Notes under the pieces: generated by a model
Seen by the model: the letters and a program-made list of their open reading frames with translations, nothing else
Told to the model about the DNA's origin: nothing
The model's database searches: none
DNA from: Polyangium sp. 6x1
GTDB lineage: Bacteria > Myxococcota_A > Polyangia > Polyangiales > Polyangiaceae
Length of the DNA: 64,000 nt
Assembly (NCBI RefSeq): GCF_029946515.1
Contig: NZ_JARZHH010000001.1
Location: 730,821 to 794,820 of the forward strand
Direction: 5' to 3'
Program-made: the position numbers and the translations under genes
Shown here: one piece after another, positions 33,759 to 41,766 of the stretch
Layout of the letters: each line of letters begins with the position of its first letter
How positions within the stretch are numbered: the first letter of the stretch is position 1

Positions 33759-35147
33759 CTATCGCGAAAGCTGCCCCCGCCACGCGCTCACGGCGCCACG
33801 CGTGGCCCGCTCGATCACCCGGCCCGCCACGTCCGGCGCGAGCAGCGACGAGACCGGGTCGAGCATGTGCTGCACCCGGACGAACCGCTGGAACACGAGC
33901 TCGTCGTTCGGAACGGTATTCATGAGCCTGTCCATGTACTTCCCCACGACGCGGCTCACCGCCCCGGGGCGCTCGCCGCGCGTCGCCGCCCAGCGGAAAT
34001 CCTCGGCGAGCGCCATTCCCCATACCTCTTGCAGGCGTCGCGCGAGGCGTCGCTGGAATCGGCGCGACAAACCCACGAGGCTCGGGCCGCCGATGCGCTC
34101 GCGTTGCTCCACGAGGCTTTCGCCGAGCTCGAGCGCGCCGAGCACCGCCATCGTCATGCCCTGGCCGTACATCGGGTTGAACGAGGCGACCGCGTCGCCG
34201 AGCGCCACGAAGCGGTCCGGGAAGCGCTTCATTTCCTCGAAATGGCGGTGCCGATTTTCCCCCTTCGCCGAGCCGTAAATCGGCGAGGCCGGCTCCGCTT
34301 TCTGCACGAGATCCCAGACCTCGGGGAATCGCAGGGCGCGGATCCAGGCGTTGAATCCCTCTTCGTCGAGCGGCGTGCGTTCGCCCGCGATGCCCATCAG
34401 CGTGACGAACCACTTGTCATCCTCGCACGACATGTAGCCTCCGCCCCGCGGCAGGTCCGGAGGGCTCGGGAGGTCGACCACGAGGTTGTACCGCGAGAGG
34501 CTGCGAGGTCCGCGATACCAGCGCGTCGAATACGTCAGCGCCGCGTCGACCATTTCCTCACGCGGCGCCGGATACCCGAGCTCCGTGAGCCACGTGTCCA
34601 CCCGACCCTCGCGGCCGCACGCCGCGACCACGAAGTCGGCCCGCAAAACGTCCTCCCCGCGGCTGTCGCGAAACCTGACGCCCGAGACGCCATGGCCCTC
34701 GCCGACGAGGCCCTTCACCTGAATGCCATTGCGGAACTCGACCCGGCCGCCACGCACGAGCCGACTCCGCATCGTGTGCTCCCGGAACGGACGGCTCGCG
34801 AAGCTCACCTCGACGCCGCTCGTCGAGCTCGGCAGGCGAAAGATGGGGAAATTCACGAGCGACGTACCCGCATAGTCGCCCCACGGCGCACCGGCCGCGG
34901 TAAGCTCCTCGCGGAGGCCCGGGAAGAGCGCCTCGAGCGCCTGCTCGCCGCCCGCGAGCAGGATATGGACGTGCCGGGCCTGAGGGACCCCCGCCCGGTG
35001 TTCGGCGCCTTCCTGCGGTTTGTCGCGCTCGAGCACGGTGACGCGGTCGAAATGCTCGGTGAGCACACGCGCGGCGGAGAGGCCGGCGATGCCACCACCA
35101 ATGACGATGGCATGCCTTCCGGATCCGTGCGCTACGGGTAACGTCAT
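33759..35147 (-). CDS. FAD-dependent monooxygenase/hydroxylase
   Basis: 462 residues; ATG 35147 follows GAGGAGGACC. A Rossmann FAD motif is at the start (AIVIGGGIAGLSAARVL, acidic end VLERD), DGY-like ligand regions lie in the middle, and GDAVASFNPMYGQGMTMA near residue 310 is the second FAD contact of the PHBH-type group. The nearest look is that of actinobacterial/myxobacterial 'FAD-dependent oxidoreductase' proteins related to aromatic hydroxylases and geranylgeranyl reductases. It is likely a flavin hydroxylase or reductase in lipid or secondary metabolism. No partner biosynthetic genes lie alongside. Transcription continues in the direction of the flotillin group, separated from it by 91 bp. 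Confidence 0.85.
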   Translation of the reverse strand: MTLPVAHGSGRHAIVIGGGIAGLSAARVLTEHFDRVTVLERDKPQEGAEHRAGVPQARHVHILLAGGEQALEALFPGLREELTAAGAPWGDYAGTSLVNFPIFRLPSSTSGVEVSFASRPFREHTMRSRLVRGGRVEFRNGIQVKGLVGEGHGVSGVRFRDSRGEDVLRADFVVAACGREGRVDTWLTELGYPAPREEMVDAALTYSTRWYRGPRSLSRYNLVVDLPSPPDLPRGGGYMSCEDDKWFVTLMGIAGERTPLDEEGFNAWIRALRFPEVWDLVQKAEPASPIYGSAKGENRHRHFEEMKRFPDRFVALGDAVASFNPMYGQGMTMAVLGALELGESLVEQRERIGGPSLVGLSRRFQRRLARRLQEVWGMALAEDFRWAATRGERPGAVSRVVGKYMDRLMNTVPNDELVFQRFVRVQHMLDPVSSLLAPDVAGRVIERATRGAVSAWRGQLSR

Positions 35148-35238
35148 GGCGGTCCTCCTCGGTAAACCGGAGCGGGCGGCCAGGCGAGGGCCCGCGGTCC
35201 GGGAGAGGCCGCACATCATAGCCGAAACGAAATTTCTG

Positions 35239-35793
35239 TCAGCCCCGCACGTTCCGCTCGGGCACCGGCCTCACGCCCTGGAGCTCGGCGAGGATCGCGT
35301 CCAGCCGTGCGAGAATGGCTTTTTGCAGGACGATCGACTCCGCCGTAACCGCGGCAACCTGCGCATCCGCCCCATTGGAAGCCGGTCGGGCGGACGCTTG
35401 TTGCGCTGCAGCAGGCGGGGCAAACGCGTTCGCCGCGACGCTCGGGCCAAATGTCATGAGGAACGCGGCGAGGGCCTTGCCCGATTCGGTCTCCGCGAAC
35501 TTGTTGTCGTAGCCCACGGAAAGGCAGGTCGAGACGAACACCACGGCGTCCCAGAACGTGCGGCACCGCGGGTTCTTGTCCTTCTCGGCGAGCCAAAAGA
35601 GGTAGGCCCCGCCAAGCACGGAGACGAGGAGCGTGTCCAGCGGATCCCGCTGGACGAGCTCGCGAAAACCTTGCTTCCAGGTGCCATACCCGAGCGCGCC
35701 GCCCTGCGCGCCCGGGGTCGAGACGAGGCCACGCGCGATCTGCGCGAGCGCAGAGAGCGCAGCTTCATCGGGGTCTCTGCGAGGCGTGTTCAT
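35239..35793 (-). CDS. Small membrane protein with a degenerate K+-channel-like pore motif
   Basis: 184 residues. One hydrophobic segment is at ~55-70 (DTLLVSVLGGAYLFWLAE), a pore-like loop VVFVSTCLSVGYDNKF follows, then a second hydrophobic segment (GKALAAFLMTFGPSVAANAF). The order TM, pore helix, V-G-Y, TM is that of two-TM potassium channels, but the filter reads S-V-G-Y-D-N rather than T-V-G-Y-G-D. The C-terminal ~50 residues are Ala-rich and helical. The start ATG is 3 nt after the flotillin stop, so it is part of that operon. It may be a non-conducting or altered-selectivity channel relative. The assignment is tentative. Confidence 0.5.
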   Translation of the reverse strand: MNTPRRDPDEAALSALAQIARGLVSTPGAQGGALGYGTWKQGFRELVQRDPLDTLLVSVLGGAYLFWLAEKDKNPRCRTFWDAVVFVSTCLSVGYDNKFAETESGKALAAFLMTFGPSVAANAFAPPAAAQQASARPASNGADAQVAAVTAESIVLQKAILARLDAILAELQGVRPVPERNVRG

Positions 35794-35796
35794 CGG

Positions 35797-37971
35797 TCAC
35801 TCGCCAGGGAGCGGGGGCGCAGGCGGGATCGTGGGAGGGTCGATCTCGTGGACCTGGATGCCGGCGCCCGAGGGCACGGCGCGGCCGACGCCGAGGTCGT
35901 CGAGCTTCTTCGCGAGCTCCGGGTCCTTGTCGATCACGGCGCGGAGCTCGGACGGGAGCGTGGCGAGGAAGGAGCGGGCCTTGTCCGCGAGGCCCCGCTC
36001 GTCGACCTGCGAGAAGGCGAGCATCTCGCGGAGGAGCGGGTACGCGGCGCCCGCTTCGAGGATGGTCTTGAGGACGGGCGAGGCGACGTTGCCAAAGGGC
36101 GCGCTCGGGGCGCCCTCGCCGTTTGCCGCGGCAGACCCGCCCGTGCCCTGGAGCTGGAGGACCTTGATCTCGCTGATGGCGCGGGCCGGGGTCATGAGCT
36201 CGCGCGTGACGGCGGGCAGGACGTCGAGCGCCTTCACGGCGACGTCGCGGAGGAGGAACTTCGTGGCGACGGCGTTCTCGGCCTCGACGAGCCTGCGCTT
36301 GGCCTCGGCCTCGGCTTCGCCCCTCTTGCGCGTGGCCTCGGCGAGGGCGATCAAGGCCTGTGCTTCCTGCGAGGCGGCCTGGGCCTTGGCCTCGGCGGAG
36401 ATGCGGACGCGGTCGGCGTCGGCCTCGGCGCCCTTGCGCATGACGTTCGCGTTCGCCTGCGCGTCGAGCTCGCGCGACTGCGCGAGGCCCTGCGCGCGGG
36501 CGATCTCGCCCTCGGCGGCGGCGCGTTTGGCCGCGGCTTCGCCTTCGGCGTGGGCCTTGAGCGTGGCGGCCTGCGTCTCGGCTTCGAGCTTGAGCTTGAA
36601 GGCCTCGCGCTCGGCGGCGATGCGCGAGCGCTGCGCGTCCTCTTCGCTCTTGATGACGGCGATCGCCTTTTCGCGGTTCGCCTTCGCGGTCTCCTCGACC
36701 GTGATGATGCCCTGCATCGCTTGCTGTTGCTCGGCCTCGGCCTGGGCCTTCAAGGCGGCGGCGCGCGCGGCTTGCTCCTCGCTCTGCGTGACGGCGATTT
36801 GCTTCGCGATGCGCGCGGTCTCGACGGCCTGCTGCTTGACGATCTCGGCGCTCTCGACGGCCTTTTGCTTGTCGATCGAGGCGGTCTCGAGGGCCTTTTG
36901 CCGATCGACCTCGGCGGCCTGGACGACCTTCTCCTTCTCGATCATCGAGGCCTCGATCTCGCGCTGCTTGGCGATCTCGGCGGCCTGCTGCGCCTTCTCG
37001 GCGGCGATCTGCGCCTCGCGCTGGCCTCGCTGGCGCGCGGCCTCGGCGACGGCGATCGCTTGCTCTTGCTGGATGCGCGCGGTCTCGGTCGCCTTGCGTT
37101 TTTCGAGCGCGGCGAGCTCCTGGGCCTGCTCCTGGACGTAGACGGCCTTCGCGGTCTCGGCCTTCTGCGTGGCGGCGTATTCGGAGACGCGGCGGGCCTG
37201 GTCGGCCTCGGCTTGCTTTTGATCCTGCTCGATCGTGAGGGCGCGTTTCTTCGCCTCGGCGTTCGTGAGCTGGATGGCGAGCTCTTTTTCGCGCTGGATC
37301 TTCGTGGTCTGCTCGGCGTTCGACTGGACGCTGTCGGTGATGGCGCGCAAGCCCTCGGCGTCGAAGACGTCCTGCGGGTCGAGCTCCTTCACGGGGACCA
37401 TCGCGAGCGCGGTGATCGAGACGTTCTCCAGCGTGAGGCCGTTCTTCTTGAGCTCGTCGGAGAGCGTGCTCTGGATGTGCTCGGCGAACTGCTTGCGCTG
37501 GCCGTGCAGCTCCATGAAGGTCTGGTTCGCCGAGACGGAGCGGAGGGCGTCGGTGAGTTTGCCCTCGATGAGATCGCCGATCGCCTGCTCGTCGAAGTTT
37601 CGCTCGCCGAACGAGCGCGCGGCGGCGAGGACGTCCTCGGCGATGGGCTCGACCTTGATGTAGAGCTCCGTCGTGACGTTGGCCTTGATCTTGTCCTTCG
37701 TGACGAGGGCGTTTTTGCCCGAGCGCTCGACGGAGAGCTTGATCGAGTGGAGCGAGACGCGCAGGAGCTGGTGAAGGATCGGATAGACGGTGATACCGCC
37801 GCCGATCACGACCTTGTTGCCGCCGGCGCCGGTGCGAACGAGGGCCTCGTCCGCGCCGCAGCGCCGATAGAACTTCGCCAGGGTGACGAAGAAGGCGACC
37901 AGGAGGACCAGGAAGCCGACCGTTCCGAGGGCGAATAACTGAAACTCGGGTTTCTGGAAGAGCTGAGGCAT
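35797..37971 (-). CDS. Flotillin/SPFH-domain protein (YqiK-like)
   Basis: 724 residues. One N-terminal membrane helix (FALGTVGFLVLLVAFFVTLA) is followed by a Band 7/SPFH domain (~35-220; KVVIGGGITVYPILHQ, ENVSITALAMVPVKELDPQ). A very long Ala/Glu/Gln/Lys coiled coil (~230-610; QAEADQARRVSEYAATQ, KQREIEASMIEKEKVV) and a C-terminal oligomerisation part follow. Flotillins assemble into large rings or cages at membrane microdomains and influence protease and secretion complexes. The gene is preceded on the same strand by the YqiJ-like NfeD-type partner (gap 99 bp) and followed 3 nt later by the channel-like gene. That matches the yqiJ-yqiK pairing in E. coli. Confidence 0.9.
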   Translation of the reverse strand: MPQLFQKPEFQLFALGTVGFLVLLVAFFVTLAKFYRRCGADEALVRTGAGGNKVVIGGGITVYPILHQLLRVSLHSIKLSVERSGKNALVTKDKIKANVTTELYIKVEPIAEDVLAAARSFGERNFDEQAIGDLIEGKLTDALRSVSANQTFMELHGQRKQFAEHIQSTLSDELKKNGLTLENVSITALAMVPVKELDPQDVFDAEGLRAITDSVQSNAEQTTKIQREKELAIQLTNAEAKKRALTIEQDQKQAEADQARRVSEYAATQKAETAKAVYVQEQAQELAALEKRKATETARIQQEQAIAVAEAARQRGQREAQIAAEKAQQAAEIAKQREIEASMIEKEKVVQAAEVDRQKALETASIDKQKAVESAEIVKQQAVETARIAKQIAVTQSEEQAARAAALKAQAEAEQQQAMQGIITVEETAKANREKAIAVIKSEEDAQRSRIAAEREAFKLKLEAETQAATLKAHAEGEAAAKRAAAEGEIARAQGLAQSRELDAQANANVMRKGAEADADRVRISAEAKAQAASQEAQALIALAEATRKRGEAEAEAKRRLVEAENAVATKFLLRDVAVKALDVLPAVTRELMTPARAISEIKVLQLQGTGGSAAANGEGAPSAPFGNVASPVLKTILEAGAAYPLLREMLAFSQVDERGLADKARSFLATLPSELRAVIDKDPELAKKLDDLGVGRAVPSGAGIQVHEIDPPTIPPAPPLPGE

Positions 37972-38070
37972 GGCTCGAATGCTCCGATGGAGAAAGCACC
38001 AACCGCGAGGACGACGGTCGATGAGACCGCCTCGCAGGGGGCCGTGGCAAGGGAGAACGCGCTCGCCCGC

Positions 38071-38901
38071 TCAGGGCGCGCGGCGTACGTGAGATTCGTC
38101 TTTCATTTCCGAGGCCTCCGCTTCGGCCTCCGCTTCGGTCTCGGCCCGCGTGTCGCCCGCGATGCGGAGCGCGGGCGCACGGGGGGCGTCGTCGTCGTCG
38201 AGGGGCGCGACGAAGATGCGACCGTCCTTGCTGTCGTAATCGACGATGACAACCTCGCGGCCGGCGCCGATGGCAGGCTCGCCCTCGCGAATGCGGCAGA
38301 TGACGTGCACGAAATGCCCCGCGCGGTCCTTGGCACGAATCTCGCCGAATTCGCTGGTGACGCGGGTCGAGATGACGACACCCGCGCAGCCCACGAGGTT
38401 CCTGCGGCTCGTGGCCTCCTCGCCCGCCGGCGCGACGACCTTGCCGAGGAGGCGCGAGGCGGTGCGCGTGACGAGGTACGCGACGAGGAGGGAGGCCGGC
38501 AGGCTGAGCGCGAGGGTCGAGGGCGCGAGGGCGCCGGCGCGGCCGAAATAGAGGGTGTTGAGGGCGAGTCCGGTGATGCCGAAGGTGACGGCGAAGGTCT
38601 GCCAGAGGACCGAAAACGGGACGCGGCCGGCGCCGAGATCGACGAGGATCTTGCCGCCGAGGCTCGCGTCGTTGTCGTGGTCGGCGTCGTGATCGTGGTC
38701 GTGGTCGCCGTCCGCGTCGACGTCGTGATCGGCGTCCGCGTCGACGTCGTGATCGTGATCGGCGTCCGCGTCGTGATCGGAGCCCCCGACGAGCAGGCCG
38801 AGGACGCCGGTCATTTGCAGGAGCGCGAAGAGGATCGCGACCGTGAATACGATGGCGTAGGGGAGGTTCGCCCAGACGAAGAGAGATGGGAGGAAGTCCA
38901 A
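38071..38901 (-). CDS. YqiJ/NfeD-like membrane protein with an Asp/His-rich insert
   Basis: 276 residues. TM1 is at ~12-38 (YAIVFTVAILFALLQMTGVLG). Residues ~42-78 are then almost only Asp, His, Ala and Val in D-H-D-[AV]-D-A steps. TM2-3 follow at ~90-145, and a C-terminal OB-fold domain at ~165-245 (LVGCAGVVISTRVTSEFGEI, IGAGREVVIVDYDSKDGRI) is as in NfeD/YuaF/YqiJ partners of flotillins. The acidic-His insert would lie in one soluble loop and could bind divalent metals such as Zn2+, Ni2+ or Ca2+ (inference). The tail is Glu/Ala-rich. The 5' end of this gene and its leader recur as a direct repeat at 40547-40620. Confidence 0.82.
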   Translation of the reverse strand: MDFLPSLFVWANLPYAIVFTVAILFALLQMTGVLGLLVGGSDHDADADHDHDVDADADHDVDADGDHDHDHDADHDNDASLGGKILVDLGAGRVPFSVLWQTFAVTFGITGLALNTLYFGRAGALAPSTLALSLPASLLVAYLVTRTASRLLGKVVAPAGEEATSRRNLVGCAGVVISTRVTSEFGEIRAKDRAGHFVHVICRIREGEPAIGAGREVVIVDYDSKDGRIFVAPLDDDDAPRAPALRIAGDTRAETEAEAEAEASEMKDESHVRRAP

Positions 38902-38932
38902 GCGGCGCGCCTCGACGGTGGCCAGATCGTGT
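38860..38932. repeat. Direct repeat copy 1 (5' end of the YqiJ-like gene)
   Basis: About 72 bp, plus-strand GGGGAGGTTCGCCCAGACGA to CGACGGTGGCCAGATCG. It covers the first ~14 codons and leader of the YqiJ-like gene. It matches 40547-40620 at all but about six positions plus one indel. The two copies bracket the HEAT-repeat gene. Confidence 0.8.
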
Positions 38933-38950
38933 GGCCGCGCGAGGGCGCGG

Positions 38951-40465
38951 TCAAGATGAATGCGGTTCGATTCGCGCGATGGCTTGCTGAAGGTCGAGGT
39001 TGTCCATGCGCCGAAGCGCGTCGAGCCCGCGTGGAGTGAGGTCGAGCTTTCGGCACGCTTCGAGCAGGGCGATGTGGACGGACCACGTCACGAGGGGCGG
39101 CGCTTCGAGGAGCGAGAGGAGCGTTTCCAGCTCGCGAGCGGCGTCGAGCTTCGTGAGGTTGTCGATGGCGTCCTTGCGGATCGCCTCACGCTCGTCCATC
39201 GCGAACGCGACGAGGCGAGGGATGGCCTCCTCGGCGGGCGCGTGGGCGACGTAGGTGTCGAGGGTTTCGTAGGCGTGGGTGCTCGTGACGCCCGGATCCA
39301 GGAGGTGGCGAAGCGCGCAGGCGGCGACGTGGGGGCTCGGCGTCGTTTTGCCCAGGTAATACATTGAACTCTTCGATACGAAGAAGCGCAGGTCGGCGAG
39401 CAGGGCGATGAGCGCGTCGTGGCGATGCCACGCCCCAAAGAGGCGCGCGCCGCCGCAGCGTACCTCGGGATCGGGGTGCTTCGTGAGAAACGGGACGAGG
39501 CGTTCGATGTCCGAAGGGGAAAACGCGGCCGGGTCGGCCCGTTGCAGGCGGCGTTTCTTTTGGGCCCAGAGGCCGCTGGGGTCGGAAAGAGATATCAAGA
39601 GCTCGCCCGCGGTGACGACATCATGGACAGGGTTCGTTCGGACGAACGATTCCGGTGGCTCGTAGCGTATCTCGTCATCGTCGAATGCCAGGATCGACCA
39701 GACCGGCCGCATCCAGGCGAGGAGCGCCTCGCGCTCGGCGCCCTCGGCGGACTGGAGGGCCGAGGCGAATTGAGAACGTAACGCGTCGAGGCTATATTTT
39801 GCCTGGTCGCCGAGTTTTCCCTCGCGTGACGAGAGCTCGGCGAGGCGCGCGAGGGTGCGGCGGGTCGGATAATACTGGAGGGTATCGGCCGCGGCGACGG
39901 CGACGCGCTCTTCGGCGTCGTCGAGCGCCGCGAGCAAAGGCTCCTCGGCGGCGACGGGTTCGTCCCAGAGGAGCACGTCTGCCGCGGTTTCACGCACGCT
40001 CGGATCCGGATGCGAGAGGGCCGCGATCTTGAGGGCCTGGAAGCGCGGCTCCTGGAATGCCCACATCATGGCCCGGATGGCATCGCGGTGGAGGGGATGG
40101 CCGGGATCACGCGCCATGGACTCGACGAGGTCGGCATGACGGTGATCCATGCCGAGGACGGCATACCGCTGCACGATGAGGTCGCCGTCACGCAGCATTG
40201 CCGGGAGCTCGAATCGATTCTCTGCTCCGCACGCCCGGAGAACCGAGCTCGCGACGTCCCGTACGCGCGGAGACGCCGCGTGGTCCTGGAGCAACACGAG
40301 GAGCCGCGGCTCAGCCCGAGGATCGTCGAGGATCTGGAGCGTATGGGCGATCTCGTCGCGCTCGTCCTCAGGCGTTTCGGGATCAGCGAGGCAGGCGAGG
40401 AGGGCGAACGTGAAGGAGCGGTCCTCGTCCTCGCGAATCTTGTCGTGCGGGAAAGAAGGCGACAT
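38951..40465 (-). CDS. HEAT-repeat protein
   Basis: 504 residues from ATG 40465; no clear ribosome site. The protein is a succession of ~30-40-residue helical pairs: EIAHTLQILDDPRAEPRLLV, RDVASSVLRACGAENR, LHRDAIRAMMWAFQEPRF, HPDPSVRETAADVLLWDEP, ALDDAEERVAVAAADTLQYY, KHPDPEVRCGGARLFGAWH and MDEREAIRKDAIDNLTKL. The recurrent D-P-x-V-R motif is the HEAT/PBS-lyase type. Such solenoids are protein-binding scaffolds. There is no signal or membrane segment. It lies upstream of the YqiJ-flotillin group on the same strand (49 bp), but the flanking 72-bp direct repeats suggest it was placed there by duplication or recombination. Confidence 0.82.
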   Translation of the reverse strand: MSPSFPHDKIREDEDRSFTFALLACLADPETPEDERDEIAHTLQILDDPRAEPRLLVLLQDHAASPRVRDVASSVLRACGAENRFELPAMLRDGDLIVQRYAVLGMDHRHADLVESMARDPGHPLHRDAIRAMMWAFQEPRFQALKIAALSHPDPSVRETAADVLLWDEPVAAEEPLLAALDDAEERVAVAAADTLQYYPTRRTLARLAELSSREGKLGDQAKYSLDALRSQFASALQSAEGAEREALLAWMRPVWSILAFDDDEIRYEPPESFVRTNPVHDVVTAGELLISLSDPSGLWAQKKRRLQRADPAAFSPSDIERLVPFLTKHPDPEVRCGGARLFGAWHRHDALIALLADLRFFVSKSSMYYLGKTTPSPHVAACALRHLLDPGVTSTHAYETLDTYVAHAPAEEAIPRLVAFAMDEREAIRKDAIDNLTKLDAARELETLLSLLEAPPLVTWSVHIALLEACRKLDLTPRGLDALRRMDNLDLQQAIARIEPHSS

Positions 40466-40546
40466 CGAGAGGAGGGTACCACGGCGCGGAGAGGGTCTGT
40501 CGCGCGGCGGGCGTTCGAGGCATGCGGAGTCGTGATGCACGACGTC

Positions 40547-40620
40547 GGGGAGGTTTGCCCAGACGATAGAGAGATGAGAGGAAGCCCAAGCGGCGCGCCT
40601 CGACGGTGGCCCGATCGGCG
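40547..40620. repeat. Direct repeat copy 2
   Basis: Counterpart of 38860-38932 (plus-strand GGGGAGGTTTGCCCAGACGA to CGACGGTGGCCCGATCGGCG). Here it no longer forms part of an intact gene: the equivalent reading frame is shifted by a one-base insertion. It lies in the 192-bp gap 40466-40657, which holds no other recognised feature. Confidence 0.8.
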
Positions 40621-40657
40621 CTTCACGGCGGCGAAAAACGCGGGTAGCATCCCGTCG

Positions 40658-41749
40658 GTGGCCCCGTCTCGACGTTCCTGGTGGATCGGCGCGATGCTCG
40701 CGCTCGCGTGGAGCCTCGCCCCGGGGGTCTCCCGGGCCTGCTTCTGCCGGCCCCCGCCCGTCGAGAGGTTCCTGCCGGGAGACGGCGCGCACCTGCCCTC
40801 GAATGCGCGCGGTGTCACGTTCTTCTCGTCGTACCGCCGGACGATCTTCGAATGCGAGCCGCCGTTCTGTGATCCGGAGATGCAGCTGGCCTCCCGCACG
40901 CCATTGCCCTCCGCGGGCGATTTCCGCGTGCAAATCGTGAATGGATCCCGATACGAGGCCGTTCCGTTCGTGGTCGAGCCGGTGGTCCTCTCGGTGCGCG
41001 ATACGCCCGGCTACCGTTATGCTGACGAGCTCTTGGTAGCGCCGCGCGGGGGGATGCGTCCCGGCGCGACCTATCGCTTCGAGGGACCAGGCGCGGTGAT
41101 CCACGTGTTCGTGGACAAAGAGCCGCTCCGCGCGGGGACCCGGCTGCCGCTGCGGGTGAGCGACCCCGTCCGCATGCAGCTTTCGCTGTCACACCCGGCC
41201 GCCTGCTCGGTCGAGCTCGACGCGGAGACGCGGACGGTGAGCGTCGATTTGCCCTCGCCGGACTGGGCGAGCGCGCTCTGGTTCGCGACGTTGGTGGACG
41301 GAGCGGTCTGGTCGTTCCGCCACGACGATTGCGATGTCCACGTGCCTCGATCGAGCTGGATGGGGCCGGGGCTGGATCTGCTGTTCGAGGTTTGTTATGG
41401 CAAAGGCGACATCTCCGCGGGGTTTCCCTTCGAGGGCGATTCGCTTGTCCACACCGTGCAGATGGTGGCCGTGCTCCCGGGGACGAACGTGCGGCTCGAA
41501 AGCGAGGTCGTGACCTTCGGCGAGGGGTGCGCGCAGCCGAAGGCCGTCGAGACGGCGCCGAAAACGACAGCGAGGCGAGCGGAGCCGATCGAGAAGCCGA
41601 GGGAGGCGCTGCCGCCGGGCGGCGCGTGCGGGAGTTGCCGGGCGGGGGCGAGCGACGCGGGGCGATGGGGAGCGGTCTTCACGCTCGCTCTTCTGGTCGT
41701 CGGAGGGGGCCGGAGGTTTCGCAGGCCCTGTCGCCCGGGCGCGTGTTGA
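40658..41749 (+). CDS. Exported Cys-rich protein with MYXO-CTERM-like tail
   Basis: 363 residues from GTG 40658, chosen because it gives a compact signal peptide (VAPSRRSWWIGAMLALAWSL, cleavage near VSRA). An ATG at 40574 adds 28 residues without export value. The mature part starts CFCRPPP and is beta-rich with scattered Cys (FECEPPFCDPEM, HDDCDVHVP). The C-terminus has CGSC (GGACGSCRAG), a hydrophobic stretch (WGAVFTLALLVVGGG) and an Arg cluster (RRFRRPCR), the MYXO-CTERM arrangement for surface sorting. No catalytic domain is recognised. It is followed after 17 bp by the amidohydrolase gene, with which it may share a transcript. Confidence 0.72.
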   Translation: MAPSRRSWWIGAMLALAWSLAPGVSRACFCRPPPVERFLPGDGAHLPSNARGVTFFSSYRRTIFECEPPFCDPEMQLASRTPLPSAGDFRVQIVNGSRYEAVPFVVEPVVLSVRDTPGYRYADELLVAPRGGMRPGATYRFEGPGAVIHVFVDKEPLRAGTRLPLRVSDPVRMQLSLSHPAACSVELDAETRTVSVDLPSPDWASALWFATLVDGAVWSFRHDDCDVHVPRSSWMGPGLDLLFEVCYGKGDISAGFPFEGDSLVHTVQMVAVLPGTNVRLESEVVTFGEGCAQPKAVETAPKTTARRAEPIEKPREALPPGGACGSCRAGASDAGRWGAVFTLALLVVGGGRRFRRPCRPGAC

Positions 41750-41766
41750 GGCAAGCTCGCGCCGTC

